From: Leishmania martiniquensis
Lineage: Eukaryota; Euglenozoa; Kinetoplastea; Trypanosomatida; Trypanosomatidae
Direction of reading: 5' to 3'
NCBI RefSeq assembly: GCF_017916325.1
Contig: NC_090166.1
Span: 5,001 to 42,500 of the forward strand
Length of the DNA: 37,500 bases
Of the stretch, positions 27,028 to 35,853 are shown one piece after another. The notes under the pieces were generated by a model that saw only the letters and a list, made by a program, of their open reading frames with translations, made no database searches and was not told the DNA's origin. Position 1 is the first letter of the stretch; each line of letters opens with the position of its first letter. Made by a program: the position numbers and the translations under genes.

Positions 27028-29361
27028 CTAAAAGAGGTAATGTGTCGTCTCTGGCTCGGCGACTTCGTGGCGCTTGTGCACGAGCATCAGCGCTGCTGAC
27101 ACCGCCAAGAAGGGCACAATGAGCGTATACTTGATGGCGTGCATGAAGTGCATGTTGAAGCTGAGGGCAATGGAGTCGGTGAATGACTGTCCGTTCGGCA
27201 GTGTGAGAACGACGTTCAGCGACGAGTGCACTCTCTCCAGTGGGGCACGCAACTTCACAATGTGGGTCCCCGGCGTGCTGAAACGCTTGCGGTAGAGAAG
27301 GATGCGGGTGCCTACGGTGATGTCGACCGCGTAGCTGCGGCTCGTGGCAGCCGGCCGTGAGTCATAGATGGTGAACTCAATGTTGAACGTGTCGCCGCGA
27401 ATATCGCGGAAAGCGCGGAAGTTGGGGGAGATGAAGACGCCAACGTAGTCTGCACTCGCGCTTGCGCCATTGACACCCTTTGTTTTGCTGGGCCAGGCGT
27501 TCATGGGGGTGTACGGTGTGGACGTCTCAAAGACGTAGACGCCACCATTGATGGTGGTCACGACCAGGCTCATCTGCCCGTTGCCCAAGACGTCATCGGC
27601 GAGCACCATGGACGAGGATTTCTCGTCGATGTCGATCGTCTCGACACAGCCAGAAGAGCTTTGCACGAGGTACACGCGGCCGTTGTGCGACGGCACCACG
27701 ATATCGAGGCCATTGCTGAACATCATGCCGTTGAGGTTCAGCAGCAGCACCGGTGCCACAATAGAGCCGCCCGTCACGATAGGGAAGGAGGGCAGCACTG
27801 TGCCATTGGCGCCGCGCAATGCATAGATGAGCCCCGAGGTAGTGCCAAAGACGACGTCGACGGTGCCGTCGCCGTCGACGTCGCCGAAGGTGAGACGGTC
27901 GGCGACGCCGCCGATTACATCCTTCTCCCACATGACAGAGCCAGAGGCGTTGTAGCACCGCACTTTGCCCTCGGTGTCACCGATGCAGATGTCGAGGGTG
28001 CCGTCGCCTGTGGTGTCCTCCGCTGTCGGGCTGGCGGAGAGGGGTCCGAGGAGAACGGGCCACCCATCCAAAACATTCCCATCGGCGCCGAAGCCAAACA
28101 CAAAGCCGAGCGATGTGCTGACAAACACCTCCATCGACCGCGCTTCGTCGGCGTTGATGACGAGTGGGGTGCTCAGGGCGTAGGCGGCCTTGGCACTTCT
28201 TTTGGTCGACGCGTGCAGCACGCGGGCCCATCGCGTCTCACCCGTGATGAGGTTCAGGCAGACCACCGCCGTGGCCACAAAGTCGTCAGGGTCGACCCCG
28301 CCGGCAAACCGCTCCGGCTGCTTGGTCACAGCATCCTCGCTGAAGAAGTAGCTGACGTGCACAATCACATCCAAGTCGCCGTTCTGGTCCACATCGGCCA
28401 CCACCGGGGTGGAAAGGATGTGGGCGTCCACCTGGATCTCATCCTCACTGAGGACAATGTCGGTTGCTTGCCGCAGGTTGCGGCCTTGGAAGGTCGTCTC
28501 TCCCCATTCTTTAGCCAGCACTGTGGTGCGGTAGAGTTCTGGGTGAAAGAGAAGGTCGAGGGAGGCGCGCGCTTCCGGACTGAGGTGGCTGTTTGGACCC
28601 ACCTCTGCCTCCGTCTCCCTCCACAGATGCGACGTATCCTCGTCGTCGATGTCGATCACATCATCGTCGATCCAAGCCTCCAGGTTGTCCCTTGCGTGGA
28701 TCTCATCATCATCGTCCACGGCCATCGCCCGTGTCGGGGTGTGGTGCCGTTGAGCTAGTCGATGGCGACGCTGCTGCTGCAGTACCTCGTCGGGGGTAAT
28801 CGTCAGGTCATCCATGTGGCGCGCTCTCAAAATGTCCTCTAGAACAGTCGCGCTTTTCAGTGGTGTGCCAGGGCGGACGGTGGCCGCTTCCTGAGGCAGC
28901 ACGTTGTCCTTCACCCAGTTCTTCTTCATAGCGAGCGGAGGTACTTGCAGGTAGCCCTGAACCTTGCCGTCAGAGCCGAATATGACGAGCTCTCCAGTGT
29001 ACAGGGCCACCAACCAGTCCACCTGACCGTCCCCGTTCAGGTCGACGGGAAGCGGGCTCGCGTACGTTTTCATGCGAGGATGCATGAAGGGAAAGCCAGG
29101 GATGTCCTCCCCTGTCACGCCGTCCAGCGCCTCCAGGAACTGGGAGAAGGTGGGGATGAGCACTTCCTTATGACCATCTTGCGCGAGATCCACGACGCGC
29201 GGCGTGGCGTATACACTGCTGCCCACCCGCGCTGACCAGGCGAGATTGATGCCAGGGTAGCAGTGACTCGTACTATTGGGGACGAGCAGCGCGGCATCTT
29301 GGGCCCTGCCCACCGCAAGGAAGAGCAGCCCGCACAGTCCGAGAGAGAGGAGCGCGATCAT
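27028..29361 (-). CDS. FG-GAP repeat (integrin-alpha-like) membrane glycoprotein, DEX1-like
   Basis: A 777-residue type I membrane protein. A signal peptide (MIALLSLGLCGLLFLAVGRA) is followed by FG-GAP beta-propeller blades with Ca-binding D-x-[DN]-G-D loops: near residue 58 (DLAQDGHKEV), 107 (DLNGDGQVDW), 324 (DVDQNGDLDV), 449 (DTTGDGTLDI) and 494 (DVDGDGTVDV). Residues about 190-245 form an insertion that turns from basic (QQQRRHRLAQRHH) to very acidic (DDDDE, IDDDVIDIDDED). A C-terminal beta domain precedes one span (LIVPFLAVSAALMLV) and a 15-residue cytoplasmic tail. The order matches plant DEX1 and the trypanosomatid proteins annotated as integrin alpha-like. The role is unknown; secretory-pathway or surface adhesion is plausible. 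The signal peptide favours the ATG at 29361 over the upstream one at 29484. Confidence 0.9.
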   Translation of the reverse strand: MIALLSLGLCGLLFLAVGRAQDAALLVPNSTSHCYPGINLAWSARVGSSVYATPRVVDLAQDGHKEVLIPTFSQFLEALDGVTGEDIPGFPFMHPRMKTYASPLPVDLNGDGQVDWLVALYTGELVIFGSDGKVQGYLQVPPLAMKKNWVKDNVLPQEAATVRPGTPLKSATVLEDILRARHMDDLTITPDEVLQQQRRHRLAQRHHTPTRAMAVDDDDEIHARDNLEAWIDDDVIDIDDEDTSHLWRETEAEVGPNSHLSPEARASLDLLFHPELYRTTVLAKEWGETTFQGRNLRQATDIVLSEDEIQVDAHILSTPVVADVDQNGDLDVIVHVSYFFSEDAVTKQPERFAGGVDPDDFVATAVVCLNLITGETRWARVLHASTKRSAKAAYALSTPLVINADEARSMEVFVSTSLGFVFGFGADGNVLDGWPVLLGPLSASPTAEDTTGDGTLDICIGDTEGKVRCYNASGSVMWEKDVIGGVADRLTFGDVDGDGTVDVVFGTTSGLIYALRGANGTVLPSFPIVTGGSIVAPVLLLNLNGMMFSNGLDIVVPSHNGRVYLVQSSSGCVETIDIDEKSSSMVLADDVLGNGQMSLVVTTINGGVYVFETSTPYTPMNAWPSKTKGVNGASASADYVGVFISPNFRAFRDIRGDTFNIEFTIYDSRPAATSRSYAVDITVGTRILLYRKRFSTPGTHIVKLRAPLERVHSSLNVVLTLPNGQSFTDSIALSFNMHFMHAIKYTLIVPFLAVSAALMLVHKRHEVAEPETTHYLF

Positions 29362-29836
29362 GACCCTGCAGCGCACCGCTGGAGAAAGGCGGCGCGTCTG
29401 CAGGCAGGGAAAATTTGTGTGATGGCGCGGAGGGGTAAGGCAGAAAAGGGATGACGTGGGTGCGTGTCGAAGAGAGACTGCCATCAGTAGTGCATTTCAC
29501 TGCTGATCAAAGCGCCGAAGTGGCGTTGAGAGACGGGAAGAGGGGGGAGGAAGCGTGACCATGAAGAAGGAAGGGAGGGGAAAAGATTGGCAGTCGCAGC
29601 AGAGGAGGCGGGTGCTGCGCACGGCAGCATCAACAGTGGTGTATGCGTGTGCATGAGAAGGGGAGAGAGGACACGCACCGAGAAGACGGCAGCATCCAAT
29701 GCGACGTTCGCTCGCGAAAAGCCCCCGCCTGCTGTGACCGCAGGGAGAGTGGGCGTGCGCCAAAAAGAGGGCAGACTGGCCAAAGAGAGGAGGAATAGCA
29801 GAGATGAGCACCCGCAGAAGCGGCGAGGGGTGCCGA
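29362..29836 (-). other. Intergenic region upstream of the FG-GAP gene
   Basis: Purine-rich plus-strand tracts at 29530-29590 and 29655-29670 are candidate splice tracts on the coding strand. No gene is seen. Confidence 0.45.
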
Positions 29837-30220
29837 CTACGGCCCCCGCTCCTTCCAATGCGCAAACTGCGGTGTGGGCGTGGCCTTCGCCCGCACCTCT
29901 GCCGGAATCGGCCTTCCCTGGCCAATGGAGGGGAGCTCGCCGGCCTTCATGCCTTTGAGGTACGGCACTGCGTACATCCCCAGCGAGGACCAGAGCATCA
30001 TGAAGCTGAGAAATAGCTTCCAGGGGTAAACGCGGAGCTGAACGAGCCTCTCACGCCACGGCAGCGTGCGGTTGCGCTCAATACGCTGGCGGTCCTTCTG
30101 CAACGCGTGGAGCAGATCAAAGCGCTCTTTGCCATGCTTGCAGTTACTCGTGGCGTGAACCGTCGACCGGCGCGGTGGCACCTTTGGCTTCGCGAGCAAC
30201 AGTCCAACGCGCCGCAGCAT
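29837..30220 (-). CDS. Small single-span protein, probably mitochondrial inner membrane
   Basis: A 127-residue protein with a basic, presequence-like N-terminus (MLRRVGLLLAKPKVPPRR). A charged region follows (FDLLHALQKDRQRIERNRTL), then one hydrophobic segment at about residues 69-87 (LFLSFMMLWSSLGMYAVPYL) and a Pro-rich C-terminus. No family is recognised. The make-up is that of kinetoplastid-specific mitochondrial membrane proteins. The start is the first ATG of the frame. An alternative overlapping frame in the same region on the same strand (up to 30480) encodes low-complexity sequence and is rejected. Confidence 0.75.
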   Translation of the reverse strand: MLRRVGLLLAKPKVPPRRSTVHATSNCKHGKERFDLLHALQKDRQRIERNRTLPWRERLVQLRVYPWKLFLSFMMLWSSLGMYAVPYLKGMKAGELPSIGQGRPIPAEVRAKATPTPQFAHWKERGP

Positions 30221-30757
30221 GGTGATGGGCGTCTAATACAGAGTACAGCGGGAGTGCGCGATACGGAGCCGCGCGTCTGCAGCTTCCTTGTCGCCGCGGC
30301 GCTCGTATGAGGACGAGTGCGCGTGAAGCAAAAAGATTCGGGGAGAGAAAAACCGAAGGGCATTGGAAGGGAGGAAGAGGATGGGTGCAACATGAGGAAA
30401 GGGTGCGACAGGAAGGTGTGGCTCAGCTCTTTATCGACACCGTCAACGTTCACACGGGGGCAGCTTCTTTGGTCTCTCACGCCTGGGCCTCATAGCGCTT
30501 CATAGATTTCGTGCAGGAGCCATCGCATCGGAACAGAAGACACGGGTACATGTCAACACAAGAGACCCAACACCATAGCGCACCGGCCAATTCTACGGCT
30601 CACACGGCAACCACGAATCGCCCCGATACGACGCGTGAACGCATACAGCAGGCAAGAGAGAGAGAGAGCGGAAAGCACAACGAGCAGTGAACGCCCAACG
30701 CCATCGCAGCCAATCCCAACACGCGGGGAGCCCACACCACAGCATCGAGGGGAGCAG
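30221..30757 (-). other. Intergenic region upstream of the 127-residue protein gene
   Basis: A coding-strand pyrimidine tract (about 30339-30382) is the likely splice region. A (GA)n run lies at 30655-30668. No gene is seen. Confidence 0.45.
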
Positions 30758-33136
30758 CTATCCCGTCGGTACCGCGGTTACTGGGCCGCGCTGCGAGGAG
30801 GTAGAGCGCGCGTGTGATGCTACGTACTGCCGCACTTCGCGCTTCCACCTGAGCAGCTCCTCAGCGATACGTCCGTTCTCTTCAATCAGTGTATCCCGCT
30901 CGCTCGCGATCCGTGAACACTCGCTCGTGAGGCGCTCATTTTCGTCGGAGAGCTGCTGCAAGTCGCTCACAATACCAGCGGCGTCGGCACCACCGCTGAC
31001 AGCGATACCAGCGCCCCATGGCGTGGATGCAGCAACGGTCTCTTGCAGCTGCCTAATCTCCCGCGCGTGCGCCTCCTCCTGCGCCATCATATCCTCCAGC
31101 GTGTGAGTGAGCGACACACACTGCCACTCAGCTTTCTCGCGCAGCTGCTCCGACTGCGCGAAACTCGCCGACATGCGCTGACTTTCCAGCTGATAGTAGC
31201 TGACGGATTCGCGCAGCTGTTCCACCTCCGTCGCAAGCCGTGCCGCCTCCCGCTCCGCCACCTCCTTGGCAAGGCGTTCCGCCTGCATCTCCTCACGCAG
31301 CTTGCGCACGCGGCTCTCTGCCTCGGCGCTCAGTGAGGCCGTGTATCGTAGCTGCGCGGAGCGCCCTTCCTCCTCTTGTCGGCAGAGGCGTTCCTCTATC
31401 TCGGCTCGTCGCATCTTTTCCTGCTGAAGCACACGCCTGTGATCCTCTCTGGTCTCCTCCAACGTGCGGCGGCTGCGCTCCGCCTCGCGCTGGTGCTCCT
31501 CGACCTGCTCCTTCATCCGCTCCTGCAGCACTGCCTGAGCCTGCTGCGCCTCGCGCAGCTGGGCTTCTTGTGCACGCAGCTTGTCCGCCAATGCCTTCTT
31601 CATCTGCGCCATGTCCTCTTGCAGCTGTGCGATGCGCTGCTCGTACTCGGCGCGGTCTCGGCGAGCGCTATCGTTGGCGCCAGCTGCCTGGTCCACAGCC
31701 TGGCGCTTCGCTTCCACTGCCACCGCCACCTCATTTTGCAGTTGCGTGTTGAGAAACTGCAGGTGGTCGCGCTGCCGCTTCACCTCCTCTACCAGCGTCA
31801 CGGCCCGCTCCGCCCTCTCCCGCTCACTGGCCACCTTATCCGCGCACTCGGCCTCCATGGAGCGTTGGCGCTGCTCCATCGCGTTGATGTCGTAGAGGAG
31901 CGACTGCAACTGCGTCTTTACCTTTTCCATCTCTCGTTGCTTTCCGCTGTAGAGCTGTTTGTACTGCTCCGCAGCGGACTGGAAGCCCTCGCACTGCTCC
32001 GCCGCCTCCTCCATCTGCCGTTGCGCCTCCTTCATTTCCGCTGCATTCGCATCGAGCGTGCGCTGGAGCCCGAGCTGCTGGTTCTCTAGCTCCTTGCGAA
32101 GCATGTCAACGGTGAGCTGCAGGCGCACTGCCTCCGACGCCTCGGCACTGCTCTGCGCAGCCCGCATCTTTTGATTCTCACGGCCGAGAAAGGCCACCTC
32201 GTCTTGCAGGCGTGCGTTCTCCTGCAACAAGCGTCTTATACGAGGGTCAGCAGACGCGCTGGGCGAGATGCTATTCATCGAATGCAACGGCGCGCTCTCG
32301 CGGAACATCGCTTTCATAGGCGGCGTTGCGGAGCCTCGTATGGGGCTGAGCTGGCGGCTGCCTCGCTGACTCGTCAGGTTCATGCGCCGCCGCTCCTCTA
32401 GTCGCAGCTGCGCGCGAACGAGGAGCTCGTCAGTCGCATTATCTGCTACAGACGTCCGCAACCGCGAGGTTTCTGTCACATCGCTGATGCTGTCTGCCCA
32501 CATTTTTGACGTCCCAGGGACCGGAGGCCGCGGGGCTGTTGCAGCTGCCTGGCGTGGTGGAAGCGGCAGTACGTGCTGCACAAAGTCGTCGCTCGCCTGA
32601 TCTTCCTGGGCATCGTCGAGACCTTGCGCCGCATCCGCGCGCAGCGTATCCGCCGCGACGTGGGAGAACGCCATCGTTGGGGGGGACACGGGGCCCTCGC
32701 CTCTCTTGACGAGCGGGGTAGGCTGAAACGGCACGTTTGCAGGCGAGGGGCGCTTCATCGGTGTAGGTGAGACTTGAAATGCCGGCGAAGATGAGTTCCG
32801 CTGCTGAAGTGGCCGCTCTGTTTCCGAAAGGGGAGTGCTCTGGGTATCGGTCACGGAGAACGGCAGCTTCGGCGCTGCTGTCGGCGACGGTGCGGGGTGC
32901 GCTGTGGGTGGCGCTGATTCACTCGGACGGCTGTCGGCCGGCGCAGCGGTCGTGTCCGTGTGCTGCGAGCGATCGTTGTCAAACTCGAAAGCGATACTGT
33001 CCGAGTCGTCGGTCGCGGTGACGGACTTAAAGCTCAGCGTCGGCATCAACTTTCGGGGCGGGGCTTCATCGAACTCGAAGTCGCTATCGGAGTCCACATC
33101 GTCGAAGCGCTTGACGCGTGGGGAAGACTTGTTCAT
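30758..33136 (-). CDS. Long coiled-coil protein
   Basis: A 792-residue protein with no recognised enzymatic domain. Residues 1-270 are low-complexity and probably disordered, with acidic patches (DDVDSDSDFEFDEAP, IAFEFDNDRS) and Ser/Pro-rich stretches. Residues about 285-770 are an almost continuous coiled coil, rich in Glu, Gln, Arg, Ala and Leu with heptad spacing, plus short breaks near the end (GGADAAG at about 718). Such proteins in trypanosomatids are mostly cytoskeletal: basal body, flagellum, FAZ or kinetoplast linker. The location here cannot be read from sequence. The ATG at 33136 lies 43 bases after a clear pyrimidine tract and AG (33179-33198), which supports the start. Because the gene is rich in GAG and CAG codons, its antisense frames are open, but they are not genes. 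Confidence 0.87.
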   Translation of the reverse strand: MNKSSPRVKRFDDVDSDSDFEFDEAPPRKLMPTLSFKSVTATDDSDSIAFEFDNDRSQHTDTTAAPADSRPSESAPPTAHPAPSPTAAPKLPFSVTDTQSTPLSETERPLQQRNSSSPAFQVSPTPMKRPSPANVPFQPTPLVKRGEGPVSPPTMAFSHVAADTLRADAAQGLDDAQEDQASDDFVQHVLPLPPRQAAATAPRPPVPGTSKMWADSISDVTETSRLRTSVADNATDELLVRAQLRLEERRRMNLTSQRGSRQLSPIRGSATPPMKAMFRESAPLHSMNSISPSASADPRIRRLLQENARLQDEVAFLGRENQKMRAAQSSAEASEAVRLQLTVDMLRKELENQQLGLQRTLDANAAEMKEAQRQMEEAAEQCEGFQSAAEQYKQLYSGKQREMEKVKTQLQSLLYDINAMEQRQRSMEAECADKVASERERAERAVTLVEEVKRQRDHLQFLNTQLQNEVAVAVEAKRQAVDQAAGANDSARRDRAEYEQRIAQLQEDMAQMKKALADKLRAQEAQLREAQQAQAVLQERMKEQVEEHQREAERSRRTLEETREDHRRVLQQEKMRRAEIEERLCRQEEEGRSAQLRYTASLSAEAESRVRKLREEMQAERLAKEVAEREAARLATEVEQLRESVSYYQLESQRMSASFAQSEQLREKAEWQCVSLTHTLEDMMAQEEAHAREIRQLQETVAASTPWGAGIAVSGGADAAGIVSDLQQLSDENERLTSECSRIASERDTLIEENGRIAEELLRWKREVRQYVASHARSTSSQRGPVTAVPTG

Positions 33137-33854
33137 CGTGCGAGAGAGAGGCAGGCGGCGGACGTGCCAGTGAGGGTACTAAAGGGAGGGAGGTGGATGG
33201 TGAAACGGGTGAAGTCACGACATTCAGCGTGCGCGTCTTTGCGTAGTACGCGTAGCACACTGAACAAGAGAAGCGGCACTGCCGAGCTCGCGCGTGAGAC
33301 AGTCGATGGCTACCACGCGATCCTGCTGTAGTCTCGTCTTCTACTGGGGTGTGCGGTTAGGATAGCCTGCCACAGCGGAGGGCTGAAGAGGGGGAGGTGA
33401 AGGAGAGAGGGCGAGTGAAAGTTAGGCACAATGTTCGCTGTCGAAGCATCGCGGTGGCCAACTCAGAGGTTCTTCCGTTGGCCCCCGGCTTCCCTTGTTG
33501 AATGTGGAGGTGGTTACAGGGTGTAGGGAGGCGGCACGAGAGCGCAAGAAGAGATGGTTGCCGCCCATGAGAAGAGTGAGCTCCACGAGATTGTGCGCAG
33601 AGATGCTCTCGTGGACGATGGTGATACCTCAGCAGTGGCCGGTCCGTGGACTCAAAGGGAGGAGGACGGAAGTCCGATGGGCTTGCGGTGCACATAAAGA
33701 AGAAAACAGGCCCGGCGCGCCTAGTCACCCTTTTTTCGCCCCCCGCGCACATCGAGGCGAGATGTGCCCTTACCCATCTCCCCGCTCTCTTTGCTTTGTT
33801 CCGAGCTGGAGTGTGTGCGGCAGTGAGCGCACGTTGCGAGGGCCACAGCGGACT
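33137..33854 (-). other. Intergenic region between coiled-coil and USP14-like genes
   Basis: It contains the coiled-coil gene leader with its splice signal (33179-33198) and the 3' UTR of the USP14-like gene. Nothing else is supported. Confidence 0.5.
33179..33198 (-). promoter_or_regulatory. Predicted trans-splice acceptor and pyrimidine tract for the coiled-coil protein gene
   Basis: A short pyrimidine tract on the coding strand (33181-33198) abuts the AG at 33180-33179, giving a leader of 43 bases to the ATG at 33136. Confidence 0.4.
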
Positions 33855-35237
33855 CTAAAGAGGAATGGCAGGCTTTCCTGTGACAGGATCACGACTGCGA
33901 TAGAGCAGGACGTAGGCAATGTGCGCTTCCCCGACACCACGCAGCCGCTTCACGTCCTCCTCCGAGACCGCCGCCACGCGATCGTCATCGTAGATGAGCC
34001 ACGCGTTGGACTTTCTCCCCCAGTAGACGTAGTGGCCGCCGTCCGCGCTGCGGCCCTTGTGCGAGATGACACCGCACAGCTCGTAGTAGCCGCTCTCGTT
34101 CTGGAGGACGAGGGGTACTTTCTCCTCCGCTTTGTCCTCTGGCGACAGCGCCTCCGTGCGGGGGCGGCGACGCCGCTCCAGCTCCTTATCGCGCCGTGCT
34201 CGTATAAGTTCGCGCCCCGGCTTTTCTGCGGCCTTGAGCGCTTCGGAGGAGACGATGCTGATATCGAGGATGACGGGAAACGTGATCGGCTTCAGAATCT
34301 TCGCCTTTTTTTGAATGTCGCCGCGCCAGGAGAAGCGTACCATATGGACAAAAATGAACTCCGGCGCTTCGCTCAACTTGCTGATGCGGGTGAACTGGGC
34401 GGCATCTTTCTGCAGTGCCTCGCATGGTGCTGTGAACCGCTCATCGAAGGCGCGCTCGAGGCCTGCCTCCAGTGTCTGCACCTCACCCGTGATGTTGCAG
34501 GACAGCATCGTGAAGGGGACTTCGGACTCCCTGCCTTTGTCAGCCGGGTCATCGATGCAGGTGAGGGTCTGGTGCAACTTTCCCTGAAAAAGGTGCGCGT
34601 ATTTTTCGGGCAGCACGGAGCTCACGGCCTGGAGCAGCATATTCAGCACCTCCTGCGAGTCCTGCTGCATGAGGCCACCGTGCTCGTCGCGCTCGCCAAA
34701 CGTTGGATTCGTCTGCACCAGCATCGTCCAGAGCTGGAGCGGTATCACCGGCTCCGTAGTGCTCTCAATCGCCTGCAGCACGGCACCGAGCTGGCGCAGC
34801 AGTAGGTTGTCCCCGCGGTAAGCCTGGAGCACTTCACGAATCTGCGGGACACTCCGTATCATCTGCAGAGCCGCATTCAGGTAGCACGTGTTGGCGATGT
34901 TCTTGAAACCGTTGGAGGTAGTGGAGCCCGGCATAAAGCCGCCAGCCTCGTTCGTTTCCACAACAGCCTCCTGTATGGTGGGCAGCGCCGCAGCGCTCTC
35001 TGCGGACCCAATCAGCATGACCGTTTTCCCATCCATGAGGCCGGCGGCGCTGAGCGTTGCGTCATCGTTACTCATGGCGGGTTTCAGGCCCATGAGTTTC
35101 TGCTTCTCCACCGGCACACCGGTCTTAGCCTTGAGCGTCTCCTTGAACGAGCCCACGGTGCTGCCCAAGTCCACGTCTACGGTGAAGTTCTCCTTACCCC
35201 ACTTCACTTTGATTTCGGCCATCATGGAGAGGGACAA
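33855..35237 (-). CDS. Ubiquitin carboxyl-terminal hydrolase, Ubp6/USP14 type
   Basis: A 460-residue cysteine protease that would remove ubiquitin from proteins at the proteasome. Residues about 6-78 form a ubiquitin-like domain (IKVKWGKENFTVDVDLGST, LMDGKTVMLIG), which in Ubp6/USP14 docks on the 19S particle. The USP core follows: Cys box NGFKNIANTCYLNA with catalytic Cys118, QQDSQEVLN (181-189), His box GGHYVYWGRK with His402, and WLIYDDDRV supplying the Asp. The Cys box reads ANTCYLNA where most USPs have GNTC. A charged segment (residues about 342-372, KELERRRRPR) is inserted before the His box. In-frame ATGs at 35237, 35225 and 35222 are all possible starts; the ubiquitin-like fold begins right after the last, so the first few residues are uncertain. 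Confidence 0.94.
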   Translation of the reverse strand: MSLSMMAEIKVKWGKENFTVDVDLGSTVGSFKETLKAKTGVPVEKQKLMGLKPAMSNDDATLSAAGLMDGKTVMLIGSAESAAALPTIQEAVVETNEAGGFMPGSTTSNGFKNIANTCYLNAALQMIRSVPQIREVLQAYRGDNLLLRQLGAVLQAIESTTEPVIPLQLWTMLVQTNPTFGERDEHGGLMQQDSQEVLNMLLQAVSSVLPEKYAHLFQGKLHQTLTCIDDPADKGRESEVPFTMLSCNITGEVQTLEAGLERAFDERFTAPCEALQKDAAQFTRISKLSEAPEFIFVHMVRFSWRGDIQKKAKILKPITFPVILDISIVSSEALKAAEKPGRELIRARRDKELERRRRPRTEALSPEDKAEEKVPLVLQNESGYYELCGVISHKGRSADGGHYVYWGRKSNAWLIYDDDRVAAVSEEDVKRLRGVGEAHIAYVLLYRSRDPVTGKPAIPL

Positions 35238-35254
35238 CGGGCTTCAGACACACG

Positions 35255-35277
35255 CTGACGGGGGAGAGGAAGGGGGC
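35255..35277 (-). promoter_or_regulatory. Predicted trans-splice acceptor and pyrimidine tract for the USP14-like gene
   Basis: A pyrimidine tract on the coding strand (35260-35276) is followed by the AG at 35256-35255. The ATG at 35237 would be only 18 bases away, so translation may begin there or at 35225/35222. Confidence 0.4.
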
Positions 35278-35450
35278 ACAAGTGACCGGCGAAGAGAAGG
35301 CGGGGTGAGTGGCAGTGCTTCTGTGCATGAAGGCGTGCGTGTGTATTAGGTAGGCGAGATTGGAGCAGCAGAAAGCCAGATTGGAACAAGAAGGGCGCGC
35401 CAGTGGTGATTTGGTGGAGCAGCAGCGGTCACGCACAACTTATGCGCTGG

Positions 35451-35484
35451 TTTGTGTTTGTGTTTGTGTGTGTGTGTGTGTGTG
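35451..35484. repeat. TG microsatellite
   Basis: Imperfect TTTGTG units pass into ten uninterrupted TG units (35465-35484). Confidence 0.85.
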
Positions 35485-35853
35485 CTTCGGCGAGAGCTGC
35501 GTGAGGGAGGCGTCCCCCACAGCACAGCGCACGTTGCTAAGTTGCGGCGCCATACTGAAAAACGGTGACAGCCCATTCGCTCCCTCAGCGATATTCGCCG
35601 CTTCGGTCTCAGGAAGAGCAGTCGCTGAACACGCTGAGTGGCCCGCGTTGTGTGTTTGTTGCTCCTGTCTTTCTGCTTGTCTATTGCGCGCGTGTGTGTT
35701 GTTGTGCGTCAAAGGCGCCTTGCCTCTCTCTTTGTCTGACACAGTTGGGATGCGCGCATGGGGTGAGGGCCATCGGTCCATCGGCTCCAGCAGAGCCAGT
35801 GGGCACCATTCGCCCCTCCTCCGGCCCCGTCCCCCACATACACACGCACGCGG

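Larger units (their letters stand above)
35238..35853 (-). other. Intergenic region upstream of the USP14-like gene
   Basis: It holds the USP14-like splice signal (35255-35277) and a TG microsatellite (35451-35484). No gene is seen. Confidence 0.5.

Noticed and set aside
31376..32089. Leu-rich plus-strand frame of 237 codons
   Set aside because: It is the antisense of CAG/GAG-rich coiled-coil codons, which read as Leu on the other strand.
33495..34805. Plus-strand open frame of 436 codons antisense to the USP14-like gene
   Set aside because: The opposite strand carries the full USP catalytic core; the plus frame has no recognisable domain and starts in intergenic sequence.
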